Origin: Saccharum officinarum
Taxonomy: Eukaryota > Streptophyta > Magnoliopsida > Poales > Poaceae
DNA: 64,000 nt
Direction of reading: 5' to 3'
Assembly: GCA_020631735.1 (NCBI GenBank)
Contig: CM036162.1
Coordinates: 87,183,852-87,247,851, forward strand
Both the position numbers and the translations under genes were made by a program. The notes beneath the pieces are model-generated. The model made no database searches. It was not told the origin of the DNA and saw only the letters and a list, made by a program, of their open reading frames with translations. Below, one piece after another: positions 10,764 to 22,165 of the stretch (position 1 is its first letter; each line of letters begins with the position of its first letter).

Positions 10764-12833
10764 ATCTCCCCCTTGTTGGTAATTGGTGACAACCCTTTCA
10801 CAAAGATGTTATGATAAAATTTTGATTGAACACATGTCACAATGTCCAAGTATATTACCATGTGTAAGAATTATGGACATGTGAACATGAATTCAAATTG
10901 ATAGCAATGGCTCCCCCTACATGTATGCTATATGTTTGGATTTTAGAAACATACATGTTAGATAGGAAAATATAGGAGCATTGACTACCAATAGGTGCTA
11001 AGTGTTTTAGATTATAGACCTTTGAAGCGTGATACCATCGGAGTAGCGATAAACACCATCTTAGCACCTTGTGTAGTTAGATTCCACTTGGAAAATCACA
11101 AACATAACTAGAAACCTCGTGAGATCAACATTATAAGCAAGGCTCTAGTACCACTATGAAAGACATGGAGCAAGAAAAATCTAACTACTTCCTATTCATG
11201 CTAGTACCTCAATACATCATTCAATTTATACTAGCAAGTCACCACACAAGCAAAGTATTGGAGAAAAAGAAATGCATAACTATGCATCATACATATGAAT
11301 TGCATATGGAAATGCAACATTCATGTTTAAGAGCTTGCTCCCCCTACTTGTGTGCTCGAAATTTTAGTTGATCCCCTTTAGAATCTATCTTTGTGAACAA
11401 CATTTTCTCCCCCACAACATTTTCCAACATTTTCCATTTTCTCCTCTTAGAATCTATCTTTGTGAACTACATTTTCTCCCCCTTTGGCACCAATAACCAC
11501 AAGGGACCAATTTTAGATAGATTATCATATTAAATTATGGGGTGAGGATCAAGTTTATGATTCAATCTAGATTGCTTGCATAAATAAAATACTTCGGTTT
11601 GATCCAAGGGCAAGCTTTTTCACACCTCACTAAAAGGGTTATCAAGCACCATGTTGAAGCAAATATTTAGACAAGTTTTCTAGATTAAATACTTAGGATC
11701 ACAAGCTACTTAAACAAGTTATATGCTACCACTAGATCATACAAGTCATGGAAACAATAGTGGCACCATATAAACTTCAAATTCATTTGATTTTCATGAA
11801 TGAGCCTAGAACATGTAAAATATGACTAGATGCACTAAACAAGTCCTTAGTATAGAATGTATGACATGTCAACCAATTGTACCTTGAGGCTCGAAGGAGA
11901 GGCATGTCATATCATGGGAGTGCATCAACTCATGTTGGAGAAATCAAGTATGTTCAACTCATTCTTTAGCTTGTGAAATCTCTTCTCATCAAGTGGCTTG
12001 GTGAATAGATCGGCTAATTGATCTTCGGTGCCCACACTCTCAATAGCAATGTCACCCTTTTGTTGATGATCTCTAATGAAATGATGACGAACATCAATAT
12101 GCTTTGTTCTTTGATGTTGAACCGGATTGTTGGTTAGCTTCACGGCACTTTCATTGTCACATAGCAATGGCACATTCTTGAAATTGATTCCAAAATCCTT
12201 CAATGTTGCCTTCATCCACAAGATTTGTGCACAACAACTACCCGCGGCGATGTATTCGGCCTCGGCGATAGATAGTGCAATACTATTTTGCTTCTTGGAT
12301 GACCATGAGACAAGTGATCTTCCCAACAATTGACATGTCCCGGAAGTGCTCTTTCTCTCCACTTTATCACCGGCATAGTCGGAATCCGAATATCCAACTA
12401 GCTCAAAGCTTGCACCTTTGGGATACCACAATCCAACATCTTGTGTATGCTTTAAGTACCTTAATATTCTCTTTGTTGCCTTCAAATGACTTTCTCTTGG
12501 TGAGGCTTGAAATCTTGCACACATGCATACACTAAACATCACATCGGGCCTTGATGCCGTCACATAGAGTAGACTACCAATCATTGATCTATATAGCTTT
12601 TGATCCACCATGTTGCCACTCTTGTCACTATCCAAACTTCCACCAGTGCCCATCTTCAAGATATAGCACTTGCAACCAAATACCCGAAAGTATGCAATGT
12701 TGGGCTTTCTTCCATTTAAGATCTCATATGGTGTCTTCTCTAAGAACTTGTGGCAATAGAGGCGGTTGCTATAGAAGCAAGCCGTGTTGATTGCTTCGGC
12801 CCAAAATGAATGACTCACAATATACTCATATGA
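10764..12833 (-). pseudogene. Partial second copia internal region with pol C-terminal fragment
   Basis: This is a near-identical copy of 3426-5495, with single differences near 11299 and 12612. The open frame 11925-12829 covers the end of integrase, the same K|M deletion junction that removed RT, and RNase H. Upstream pol, gag, the primer site and the last approximately 307 bp of the 5' LTR are missing. At 12829-12834 the sequence jumps from integrase straight into LTR sequence, with a few filler bases (atga). The shared RT deletion shows that both internal regions derive from one already defective element. Confidence 0.88.
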
Positions 12834-14586
12834 AAGTATTGAGCCAACCAATTAATATGATCAAGAGATGAATATCAAGATAACCGAACACCGGAATCAA
12901 TCAATCACAATATGAAAGTGATGACACGAAGATTTATCCCGAGGTTCACGTGCTTGCCGGCACGCTAGTCCCCGTTGTGTCCCTCTTCACCACGTGGTTC
13001 GGTGGCTAATCGGTCACACACCGAGCCTATCAAAAGGCACCACAAGAACCTACCAAATGGCAAGAGGTTGCAATGACACGAGCAATTCACTAGCGTTGCC
13101 TTTGGCTCTTCGCCGAGGTAGGCACAAACCCCTTACAATCAACGGAGGTGGCCAAGATACAATCACCAACTCTTGCCAACGCCTCCAAGCTGCTACAAGC
13201 CGTCTAGGTGGCGGCAACCACCAAGAGAAACAAGAATCCCGCAGCAAATCAACCACCAAGTGCCAACTAGATGCTATCTCACAATGCAAATGCACTTGGA
13301 TCACTCAATCTCACTTCGAATATGCAAAGAAGCAAGAGAGATGAGTGGGAGGGGAGTTGCTTGGCTCAAAGTGCTCACAAGTATGTCAAATGTTCAAAAA
13401 TATCCGAGAGAGGGAGCCTTGAGCCGGCCAACGAATATTTATAGACGTACCCCTTCGAATATAGCCGTTAGAATCTTAAACAGCCGAAATCGGGCTAACT
13501 GGACGCGCTGGTCCAACTGACCGGACGCGCCGGTCGCCCAACGGCTAACTGCGAAACAACGACCGGACGCGCTGGTCCAACTGACCGGACGCGCTGGTCG
13601 CCCAACGGCTAACTGCGAAACAACGACCGGACGCGCTGGTCCAACTGACCGGACGCGCTGGTCGCCCAACGGCTAACTGCGAAACAACGACCGGACGCGC
13701 TGGTCCAACTGACCGGACGCGCCGGGAACGACCGGACGCGCTGGTCCCGTGAAGGACCGGACGCGCTGGTCGCCTGAGCAGCGCTCAATGAAACAAGGAC
13801 CGGACGCGCTGAAGAACATGACCAGACGCGACAGTGACAGCGTCCGGTGAGAGTCCAGTAAGCTCCCTGAACCACCGGACGCGTCCGATCATCAGTGACC
13901 GGACGCGCCTCGCGTCCGATCATCAAACTGAAATACGCGCAGACACCGAACACTCACCGGACGCGTCCGGTCATTCCATGACCGCGTCCGGTGCAGCGTC
14001 CGGTCACCTCTGTGACCTCCGTTCGCCTCCGTTTCTTTTCCGAACTTCCGGCATAGTGTTAAATGGGCATTTCAACTTCTCAAAAACGCCTGAATCCCGC
14101 CTCGCAAGCTCGGCGGGAGGGAGAGAGTATCCCAAACCCTCTCTACCGCTCAAACTCCATCGCCATCGCAAATGTGCTAACACCACCAAGTGATCTTATC
14201 ATGTGTGAGTGTGTTAGCCTTTTCAACAAACATTTTTCGTGGCGATATTAGTTCTATCCAAATGCATATGATCATGAAATGCACATCTAGAGGCACTTAG
14301 GAGTTCAATAGCCACGTCATTCCCCTCTTTATAGTACGGCTATCTAACCTATAATGTAACCACACCCACTAGGTGTCTTGGTTACTAAAACACAACCCTT
14401 AAGCATATACCTTTGCCTTGATCACATAGGGTTGCGTCCAAATCCAAGTGTGGCCATCAAAATCACCATGTCCATCTTGCCACCAACCTTGGAATGTACT
14501 AATCCTCATATGCTACATACAACTTAGGCATAGGATTAGTACTTAGGTATTGTCACTAATTACCAACACCAAACATAGGACTTTCA
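12834..14586 (-). repeat. Copia LTR 3, truncated
   Basis: It corresponds to LTR1 positions 1673-3425, so the terminal 307 bp of the LTR (element 3' side, R/U5) are missing. The outer end is intact (GGACTTTCA) and abuts target duplication CCAGC at 14587-14591. A few substitutions distinguish it from LTR1, for example ggctaactgg at about 13494 and ccggacgcgccgg at about 13714. Confidence 0.9.
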
Positions 14587-15020
14587 CCAGCTTACGTCAT
14601 CCAACAGGGGATGGCAGGAGGGCTGGTTCTACCTCCGTAACAACGATGGTTGGCTACCTCCCTATACGGGCCATGTTGTGACGGAGAGGTCACCCAAGTG
14701 GAGACGGGGAGCCCCCAGTCCTGAGCAGCCCAAACTGCAGCCGCTGCTCGACGCCCTGAGGAGGCTGCGGGACGACGGTCTTACCGCGGCCAGGCTCGTC
14801 ACCGCTTTTCACCGGCGGCGGGTGTTGCCGTTGATGGCGCGGCGGCTGCGCCTAGACCAGATGGAGGAGGGAGCGTCGTTGGAGGGGTGTCGGATGTCCG
14901 ACGCTTCTCTCATGGCGGTTGAGGTCACCAGGAGGGTGGCCTACACGGTGGCCGCGGGGTTCACCGTGGTGGACCTGAACAGGATCAAGATGCGTCCCAC
15001 CCGGGGATACATTTCTCTGG
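14587..15020 (+). pseudogene. PF04195-type coding region, right part
   Basis: Reading resumes after the copia insertion with QGWQEGWFYLRNNDG-like sequence, then PPYTGHVVTERSPKWRRGAP, typical of the region following the PF04195 core. The frame is open from about 14678 toward 15010 and includes an Arg/Leu-rich stretch (RRLRLDQMEEGAS). It then runs without a natural end into an LTR-like segment at 15021. Together with 924-1365 this is one gene broken by stops and by the copia composite. Confidence 0.75.
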
Positions 15021-15973
15021 TGAGTCTTATACTAGTTCGGGCCGAGGAATGCCCTACGTCCAATGGGGAGGAGAGTCTTGTATTGCCTTGCACCGGGGTG
15101 CTTGTAGTAGGGGGTTACAAGCTAGTGAGAGAGAGAGAGAGGAGCTCCCAGGTCTCAAGATGTGTTAGTGTGAAACGCTTGCTCGTGATGAGTCAAGTCT
15201 CGCATGGATTTGCCTTCTGTTCGTCGTCCCCTAGAATGGTCTTTGCCCTCCCCTTTTATAGATGCAAGGGGAACGCAGGGTTACATGCATGCGCTTCATG
15301 ATGCCTTTCTTAGGAGGGAAGATCTGAGGCCTCTTGTAGTCGGTGGCGTTCTACTGTTGGAGGAGTGACTCTTGTCCTTTGATGCTGTAGCGACGTGTCT
15401 TGTCATACGTGGCGACGACGCAGCTACGACGCATAGAGTCGTGATCATCCCTGTGGCGATGCGCCTGTCCCTGCGGTTTGACTGGCGTAGAGAGCTGAGG
15501 CCTCGAAGGCACGAATCATGGCGTGATTTCACCCCGTTCGAGGGAATAGCGGCCTAGAGCGGTGCCTCATACGCCGCGCAGACCCGGATCGTGCGTATAG
15601 TGCCAGTATGGGCGGCATAGTGATCAGCCGCTCTTTCCCATGCTGTTATGGGCGATGGCATCATGATTTGACCCCTGTCTCTCCTGGCCAGTCTGGTTGG
15701 TCGGCGCAGGGACGTGGGTGACGTTATAGGGGGGTCTCGAGCGCGCCAATGGGAGAGCTGTATCAGAGGCTGGGGTCGGCGAGTCGGAGAACTTCCCACG
15801 TCTAAGACCCTGTATTAGGGCCTCGGGCGAGGCGGAGAATCGATCTGTTGGAGGCTACTGACCGAGCCGGTCTCGGGCGGGACAGATAACTGCTTGCGGG
15901 CGGCCTTACTTAGTTTTGGTTGATGAAAAGGTTTTATCCATGATTTGGGTACCCCTAATCATGGTACCCGACA
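15021..15973 (-). repeat. Gypsy-type LTR in minus orientation
   Basis: On the minus strand the segment begins TGTCGGGTACC (15973) and ends GACTCA (15021), so it has TG...CA ends. A TATA box (CTATAAAAG on the minus strand, about 15262-15254) lies inside. The start resembles many grass gypsy LTRs that open with TGTCGGGTACC. The five bases on each side (tctgg, ctgcc) do not match, so this is either a rearranged solo LTR or one end of a broken element. Open frames here are not convincing genes. Confidence 0.6.
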
Positions 15974-16990
15974 CTGCCATTCAGAAAAAATCATTCATAT
16001 CTAGTTCAGCAACCGCCATTCAGAAAAATCATTCATATCTAGTTCAACAACTGCCATTCAGGCATCATTATCATTCAATCTCAGAAAGGTAGTTTAAGAG
16101 TGACAAAGAACTGCCATCCAGTTTTTCAGAAAGCTTTAAGAATGACCAACCTACTGTTTTCTAATCAACACACAAGCAGGATCCAAGCAGTTGATGATTT
16201 GAACAATGGATACTTAAAAAATGTAGCTTTGGCCTTTGGACAATACAACTGAATTATATCTACATGTATACCGAACTGATAACATGGAGCAGCATATCAT
16301 ACTAAACTGGTAGTCATTCAGATCCATATGTAGTGCATTAGTGGGTCCTTTTCATATAGGTGCCTGAAATCAACACGGATAACAAATAGATCAGATTTTT
16401 GGCGTAAGAAACTATTACACTATTGACAATGGCAAACAAGTAGCAACATCAAGGAGACACTCACTACATCGGCATCCATGATGAATTCCTTGAGGAGGTA
16501 ATTAATCGAGCCAATCCCCAGGTAAGAAGAGGAAGAATCCTCGACAGCCAAATCCAAATCCTTACCGAACTCGTCTCAAGATTCAATTGTCGACGACATT
16601 CCTAAACCACAGACACAGAAGAAAGAAGAAATTCATCCTTCGTAGTTTTCTTTTGAATTTGAGTAAGGGCTCTTTGAAGATTTCAGTAACACTTTCAATT
16701 AGCTATTCAAGTGAGATATCTCGCAAACTATTGGATTTATGATAACTTTCTAGTTGAAGTGTCCAATGAGCCTATAGAACCGGAACCGATGTCTATACCC
16801 ACATTTGACACGTTCTTCGAACCTATCCTTGAACTAAATCTTGATTTTCTTGATCTTTCGTGTGCTTTCGCCTAAAGCCCTGTGACTACATGAGACTGAA
16901 TATTTTTTGTCCGCCTCTATTAATAAAATATACTGTCTCTCAAAATTATTTATGAACGAATTTTATTGATATAAATATGGTATTAATAGC
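15974..16990. other. Non-coding stretch upstream of the MATE cluster
   Basis: This AT-rich sequence has no credible reading frame. A short phrase (attcagaaaaa(a)tcattcatatctagttcagcaac) is repeated imperfectly at about 15980-16015 and 16016-16055, with a third partial copy after it. Nothing else was recognised. Confidence 0.5.
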
Positions 16991-17287
16991 TACTCCATCT
17001 ATTCTTAAATATCTGTCGTTTTCACTTCTCGAGAAACAACTTTGACTAAATATATATTAAAAAATATTAATATTTATGATACATAATTAATATTATTAGA
17101 AAAAATTTTAAATCTAGTTTTTTAATAAATTTATTTAGAGATATAAATATTATATGTATTTCTATAACTTAAGTCAAACTTATAATACGTACGCTAACGA
17201 TAACAGATAGTTAGGGATAGACGGTGACGCAGCGTCACATCGCCTCATGCTTGAAGCAGGGGCAATTAATATCGGACGGAGGGAGTA
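16991..17287. mobile_element. Stowaway-like MITE
   Basis: The left end reads tactccatctattc and the right end ggacggagggagta. The right end is the inverted CTCCCTCCGTC-type terminus of Stowaway (Tc1/mariner-derived) elements, while the left end is decayed. Ends are flanked by TA. The interior is AT-rich and non-coding. Confidence 0.6.
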
Positions 17288-17387
17288 TTGCCCCCCTTGA
17301 AGCAGGGGCAGGCCATTTATTAAACAAATGATTTTGTAGTGGCTATCATTCATTGCTTGTACGGGCTCTTGCATCCGGTCTATCCGA

Positions 17388-17600
17388 GGCCTGGTTCATT
17401 TCCCCATTCCAATCCAAAATATTTCATCTTCCACAAATCATATCAAATCTTTCGATGCATGTATGGAACATTAAATGTAGGTAAAAAAGATAACTAATTG
17501 CATAGTTTGTCTGTAAATGTCGGGACGAATCTTTTAAGCCTAGTTAGTTCGTAATTAGACAAATTTTACTCAATAACAGCGAAAGATGCTACAGAAGTGA
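17388..17600. mobile_element. Truncated Tourist-like MITE upstream of MATE gene 1
   Basis: It begins GGCCTGGTTCATTTCC and carries the interior typical of this MITE group: gcatgtatggaacattaaatgtagg, ctaattgcatagtttgtc and gacgaatcttttaagcctagttag. It stops at gctacagaagtg without the inverted right terminus. It ends about 70 bp before the MATE1 start codon, so it forms part of that promoter or leader. No clear TATA box was seen for MATE1. Confidence 0.6.
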
Positions 17601-17670
17601 GCACACCCCGAATTTCCGATCCAGCAGATTGTCTGGATCGACTGCTCTACTACAGTGCCATTTGTGAAGC

Positions 17671-20216
17671 ATGGAGAGTCGGAGCGATGTCCCGCTCATC
17701 TCCGACTCCGAGCTGCCGGACAGGAACAGGAGGGGAGGAGGCAGGATCGCCGAACTTGCGAAGGAGGTATGGGGAGAGTCCAAGAAGCTGTGGGTGGTCG
17801 CCGGCCCGGCCGCGTTCACGAGGCTGACATTCTATGGCATGACCGTGGTCAGCCAGGCCTTTGCCGGGCACATCGGTGACCTCGAGCTCGCCGCCTTCTC
17901 CATCGCCACCACCGTCATCTCCGGTCTCAGCTTTGGTTTCTTTGTAAGTACACTTCTTATCTGCTATCCAATTTGGGTTCGTTTACATACACATGAGTTT
18001 AAATCGAGCCAAATTTGAATAAAGAAAATTGGGGAGGAATGGTGCTTGACGGTATGGAGGTATATATCTGTGCAATTGTGCAATAGTGGATGAATTCAGA
18101 TAGTTTTCTCGGAAACAATTAGAAAACGGCTGAATTTTGTGGCAGTGATTAAAATAAGTAGAGTTAAATTCAGTTCAGCTCAGGCTCAGCTGTCACCTCA
18201 GGTAACAAATTAAATTTGATGCATCAGAAAGGTACTATACGTTTTGCAACTGTTTTTCATGTTTATATATAATACACAAATCGACATATATAGAGAACAG
18301 ATACATTTCGCATGCAGGTTGGCATGGCGAGTGCAATGGAGACGCTCTGCGGCCAAGCCTATGCAAAGCAGTACCACATGATGGGCATCTACCTGCAGCG
18401 CTCGTGGATCATCCTCCTCAGCTTCGCCGTGCTCCTTACTCCGACGTACATCTTCAGCGGGCAGCTGCTCACCGCGCTGGGCCAGCCCGCCGAGCTGTCG
18501 CGCCAGGCCGGCTTGGTCAGCCTGTACATGCTCCCGCTGCACTTCGTCTACGCCATCATCCTGCCGCTCAACAAGTTCCTGCAGTGCCAGCGCAAGAACT
18601 GGGTCGCCGCGGTCACCACGGCCGCGGCGTTCCCCGTGCACGTCGTCGCTACCTGGCTGCTGGTGCACTACTTCCGGCTCGGGGTCTTTGGAGCCGCGAT
18701 GGCGCTCACCTTGTCCTGGGGACTCGCGACGGTGGGTCTCCTCTCGTATGCTTTCGGCGGCGGGTGCCCGGAGACGTGGAGGGGATTCTCAGGTTCAGCG
18801 TTCGTGGACTTGAAGGACTTCATCAAGTTGTCCGCGGCGTCTGGTGTCATGCTCTGGTATGTGCCTTATATGGATGATGTCCACATTTTACTTAGCTTAT
18901 TACATGCATCGCTCATGGCTACATGAAGAGGAGGATTGAGGAAGGTGATCTGCCTAAGTTGTTTACACAAAAATTTTGTCTTTGTATGGCGTTTTTGCTT
19001 CTGTTTTGCAGCTTGGAGAATTGGTACTACCGGATCTTGGTTTTCCTGACGGGCTATGTGAAGAACGCTGAACTGGCTGTCAATACTCGATGCACTGTCC
19101 ATCTGGTAGAACCACCATTTCTGGGATTCTTTTATCGTAGAGGAAATCTCACATTGGACAATAAACTAGGAATATGAAATCTCATGAACTCCTATATATT
19201 TTTCTCTCTATCCTTAATGAACAGTATAAGTTATGCTGGATGGGAAATGATGATTCATCTGGGGTTCTTAGCAGGCACTGGGTAAGCTACAGAACGGCAA
19301 AATTATTCTTCTAAGTAGTACTGTCCAGAAAGACTTAACAGAGTGTCCTCCTAATGTTACAAGGGTGAGGGTGGCTAATGAACTCGGTGCAGCCAACGGA
19401 ATAGGAGCGAGATTTGCGACAATTGTGTCGATGACGACATCCTTTCTGATCAGCCTATTCATTAGTTTGCTCATACTGATTTTCCATGACAAACTCGGAA
19501 TGATCTTCTCGTCGAGTCAGGCAGTGATCGATGCAGTAGACAACATTTCCTTTCTGCTGGCCCTCACCATCCTCTTCAATGGAATCCAACCTGTGCTCTC
19601 TGGTATGCCTGTCCTCTAAAATGCCACATATGTTGATGTTGTAACCTTGTAACGCATATGGTGGTGGCTAATTTCTTCACTACTAGGTCTGCCCATTGTC
19701 AAATTTCTTTTCCTAAACAAAACAGTAGTGACATCTTTGTTTACTGTAATCGCAGGCGTTGCTGTTGGTTCAGGGTGGCAGGCATTGGTTGCTTATGTCA
19801 ACATTGGGAGCTATTACTTGATTGTTGTTCCTTTCGGTTTTCTGCTAGGATGGGGCTTGCATTATGGGGTTCAAGTATAAGTCGTCATAATACACTTCTA
19901 GCTTGACATTTATATGCATTCCGCACTTGCTTAGCTTGTTGTTTTTGTAGGGAATTTGGGTCGGAATGATCGTTGGCACAATGGTGCAAACTCTAATACT
20001 GGCCTATATCATTCTACGCTGTGATTGGAACGAGGAGGTTCGATTTTATTCATAACATTGGGCTACAAAATCTCTTTCCTTTTTGCAAAATGAAAATCAT
20101 AGCTGACCCATGCTTTTTGTCGGTTTTATAGACTGTGCCACACGTATTGAATTCTTTTGTTTTTTCAGGCATTGAAAGCTAGTACCCGAATGCGGAGATG
20201 GAGCAACTCAAAGTGA
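17671..20216 (+). CDS. MATE (DTX) multidrug/toxin efflux transporter, 8 exons, 7-bp frameshift in exon 3
   Basis: Exons: 17671-17943, 18318-18856, 19012-19105, 19225-19281, 19364-19602, 19756-19874, 19951-20037 and 20169-20216, all with GT-AG borders. The product belongs to the MATE family (PF01554), membrane antiporters that export metabolites, citrate or xenobiotics using H+ or Na+. Exon 1 has SKKLWVVAGPAAFTRL and VVSQAFAGHIGDLELAAFS. Exon 2 has GMASAMETLCGQAY and FLQCQRKNW. Exon 5 has RVANELGAANGIGARFAT, and exon 6 GSGWQALVAYVNIGSYY. Without the lesion it would be about 482 aa, normal for the family. Relative to its paralogue, exon 3 carries 7 extra bases (caatact, near 19081-19088) before the conserved DALSIC codons. 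This shifts the frame and leads to a stop early in exon 5. One Gly codon of the usual GQAYGAKQY is also missing. It is either recently inactivated or holds an assembly error. Substrate unknown. Confidence 0.85.
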
Positions 20217-21749
20217 GTTTCAGCTTTCATCCATATGTGGAAAGGAGCAGCAAGAGATGCGGATATAGATATAAGAGTATCTCTAAAGTATTAGCTGACA
20301 CTCTAAATCATTATTTAGAGATCTATTTATATAAAAATCGATCTCTGTGTATGTTTCCACCCTTTAACAACTTTTCTATATTTTGTGCGTATTCTAGAGA
20401 GTCAGCTTTGCTCTCCATCTTTGGCAAGCAAGAAATCCGAGAAATACAAGATGACAATATTTGGAGACCCAATTAAAAAAGTTGCTAGTGTGTATTTTTT
20501 CACCAAAATCTATATTCATATTCAATAAGGAAGGATATAAAGAGGCTCTTGGAGTTACTCTAAAACTATATTAACTAATGAATCCTCTACGTGTTGCCGC
20601 AAGATCTAGAGATGACTTTCATATCTATAACATCTATGCTTATAATCCTGTAATAGAAGCTTATGGAATGGAACATAAGCTCTACCAAATGCAAAAGCAG
20701 ATTGAACTGCAGTCTTTAGAAATCCGAAATGGATGGTACTTACAGGGAAAAAAAAATGCAGCATGTGTTCAGCTGAACGATCGCTACTCATTTCAGTTGT
20801 ACCAATTGAAAACATGTTGCTCATAGCGAGTGATAAACTGTAAACCATACTTGAGTATGAATCAAAGAACTAAGCCACTTTATCCACTCATTCACTCTCA
20901 AGTACTCCAGAGGACGAGACTCCGTCGGCTACACTTTCTGTCAATCACCTAATGTACAGAATAGAATGAGAAATATAACCGACCAAGAAGGTAAAAAGAG
21001 TTTATATATGGCAGTGCAGATGTAAAGGGCAAATGCCTTTTACCTTATGGTCAAGCCCTTCCTCATATTCGGCGGCGGCGCCAGCAGTCTGCAGTCGTAT
21101 GCGGTGACAGCAGGGACTCCACTTATGGTCACGCCCACGCACGTCTGCAGGTGTGAAGCACAGCAGTCGCACAGCATGGTGCGCCACGGTGCGCTCCGCA
21201 CGTCCATAGCACGCACACACATGCCACGGCACGGCGTTCGGTCTTGGAGGCTGCGTTAGTGCCTTCTTGCGCCGCGTCGGTTCCGTGCAAGGAGGGGGAG
21301 GGCAGATGTAGCGCGCGGGAGCGGCGGCAGGGCAAAGTCGATGGAGGAAACCCGGCGGATGGCGAACCGGGCGACTGGCGGAGCTCGAGAATCGAGATCT
21401 CGTCGACCTGGTGGATAGTGCTTGTGCGTGCTAAGCCGTAAAACACCGCACAAGCTGAGACGACGCGTTTTCACGAACGCTCCAGAAACTGCCTGCTCCT
21501 GTCGGCATGTTTCAACGGCCTGATCTAATAGAGGCAGGGCGACCGAACGGACGATGTTTGCTGTCGACGTGGACCTATCAGATGCTCGAGGCTTGACTTG
21601 CAGATTTGATATATTTTTTTTTCAGGGAATTGGAGGAGCCTGGGCTCCTGCAGAAGATTTTATTAAAAAAAAACAAGTTCACGCAAGACTTATACAGCAG
21701 AATAAAGCAGAAAGAAGGCGGGGTAAGATAGGGTAATCAAGATGCAGAT
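20217..21749. other. Intergenic region between the two MATE copies
   Basis: No gene is supported. A MITE-like unit at about 20274-20561 has weak inverted ends (agagtatctctaaag / ctcttggagttactct). A GC-rich patch at about 21050-21480 has open frames on both strands but no recognisable protein or exon structure. Confidence 0.4.
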
Positions 21750-22165
21750 TCGATATTAAATATAGTTAGCTAGTGAGTGTTCTGTTTGATTCACTATCTG
21801 ATAATAATAGTTAGCTAGCTAATACTTTATTATCTGATTTGGTCTAGATAGTAGGACAGTTGCTATCTAAAGGTCGAGCTAACAACTATCTAGTCTATTA
21901 TCTATATTTGTTTTGGATTCAAAAGAGATAATTGTTAGTAGATAGTTAATTATAGGAAACCAAATAAGACCAGCTTTGCCAGTTTGGGGAGGATGGGTCC
22001 CACTGTTAGCTGTTATTAGCTGCTTTTTATTGAGCTAGTGGGATAGTTACTATTTAAGCATTTAGCTAACAGTTATCTAACCTATTATCTATACCTGTTT
22101 GATCCAATATAGATAATTGTTAGCAGATAGTTACTATCTATAAGGAAACCAAATCGGACCTTAGT
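21750..22165. repeat. Imperfect tandem duplication of a transposon-like sequence
   Basis: Two related units of about 200 bp lie side by side. Each contains 'gctaacaactatctag'/'gctaacagttatctaa', a 'tattatctata.. tgttt' segment, 'gataattgttag.agatagtta' and an end like 'ggaaaccaaat..gacc'. The second unit ends about 120 bp before the MATE2 start codon, so it sits in that promoter. The family is not recognised. Confidence 0.55.

Larger units (their letters stand above)
1366..14586 (-). mobile_element. Young Ty1/copia composite element (LTR-internal-LTR-internal-LTR)
   Basis: The structure begins TGAAAGG and ends GGACTTTCA. It is flanked by the 5-bp direct repeat CCAGC (1361-1365 and 14587-14591), so the whole is bounded as a single insertion. 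Order on the plus strand: full LTR 1366-3425, internal region 3426-8705, full LTR 8706-10763, partial internal region 10764-12833, truncated LTR 12834-14586. Coding strand is minus, with an initiator-Met-type primer site next to the middle LTR and a purine tract next to LTR1. The two full LTRs differ by only about two single-base deletions, which suggests recent origin. The large Gag with two CCHC knuckles and the LDSGCSQHMTGDS protease motif suggest the SIRE/Maximus-Opie lineage. The three-LTR form fits unequal LTR recombination followed by an internal deletion. Confidence 0.9.

Noticed and set aside
15021..15973. Solo LTR with target duplication
   Set aside because: Ends are LTR-like but the flanking five bases (tctgg and ctgcc) do not match, so a clean solo-LTR call is not supported.
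18210..18877. Overlapping frames on both strands across MATE exon 2
   Set aside because: Out of frame with the conserved MATE sequence and explained by GC-rich third positions.
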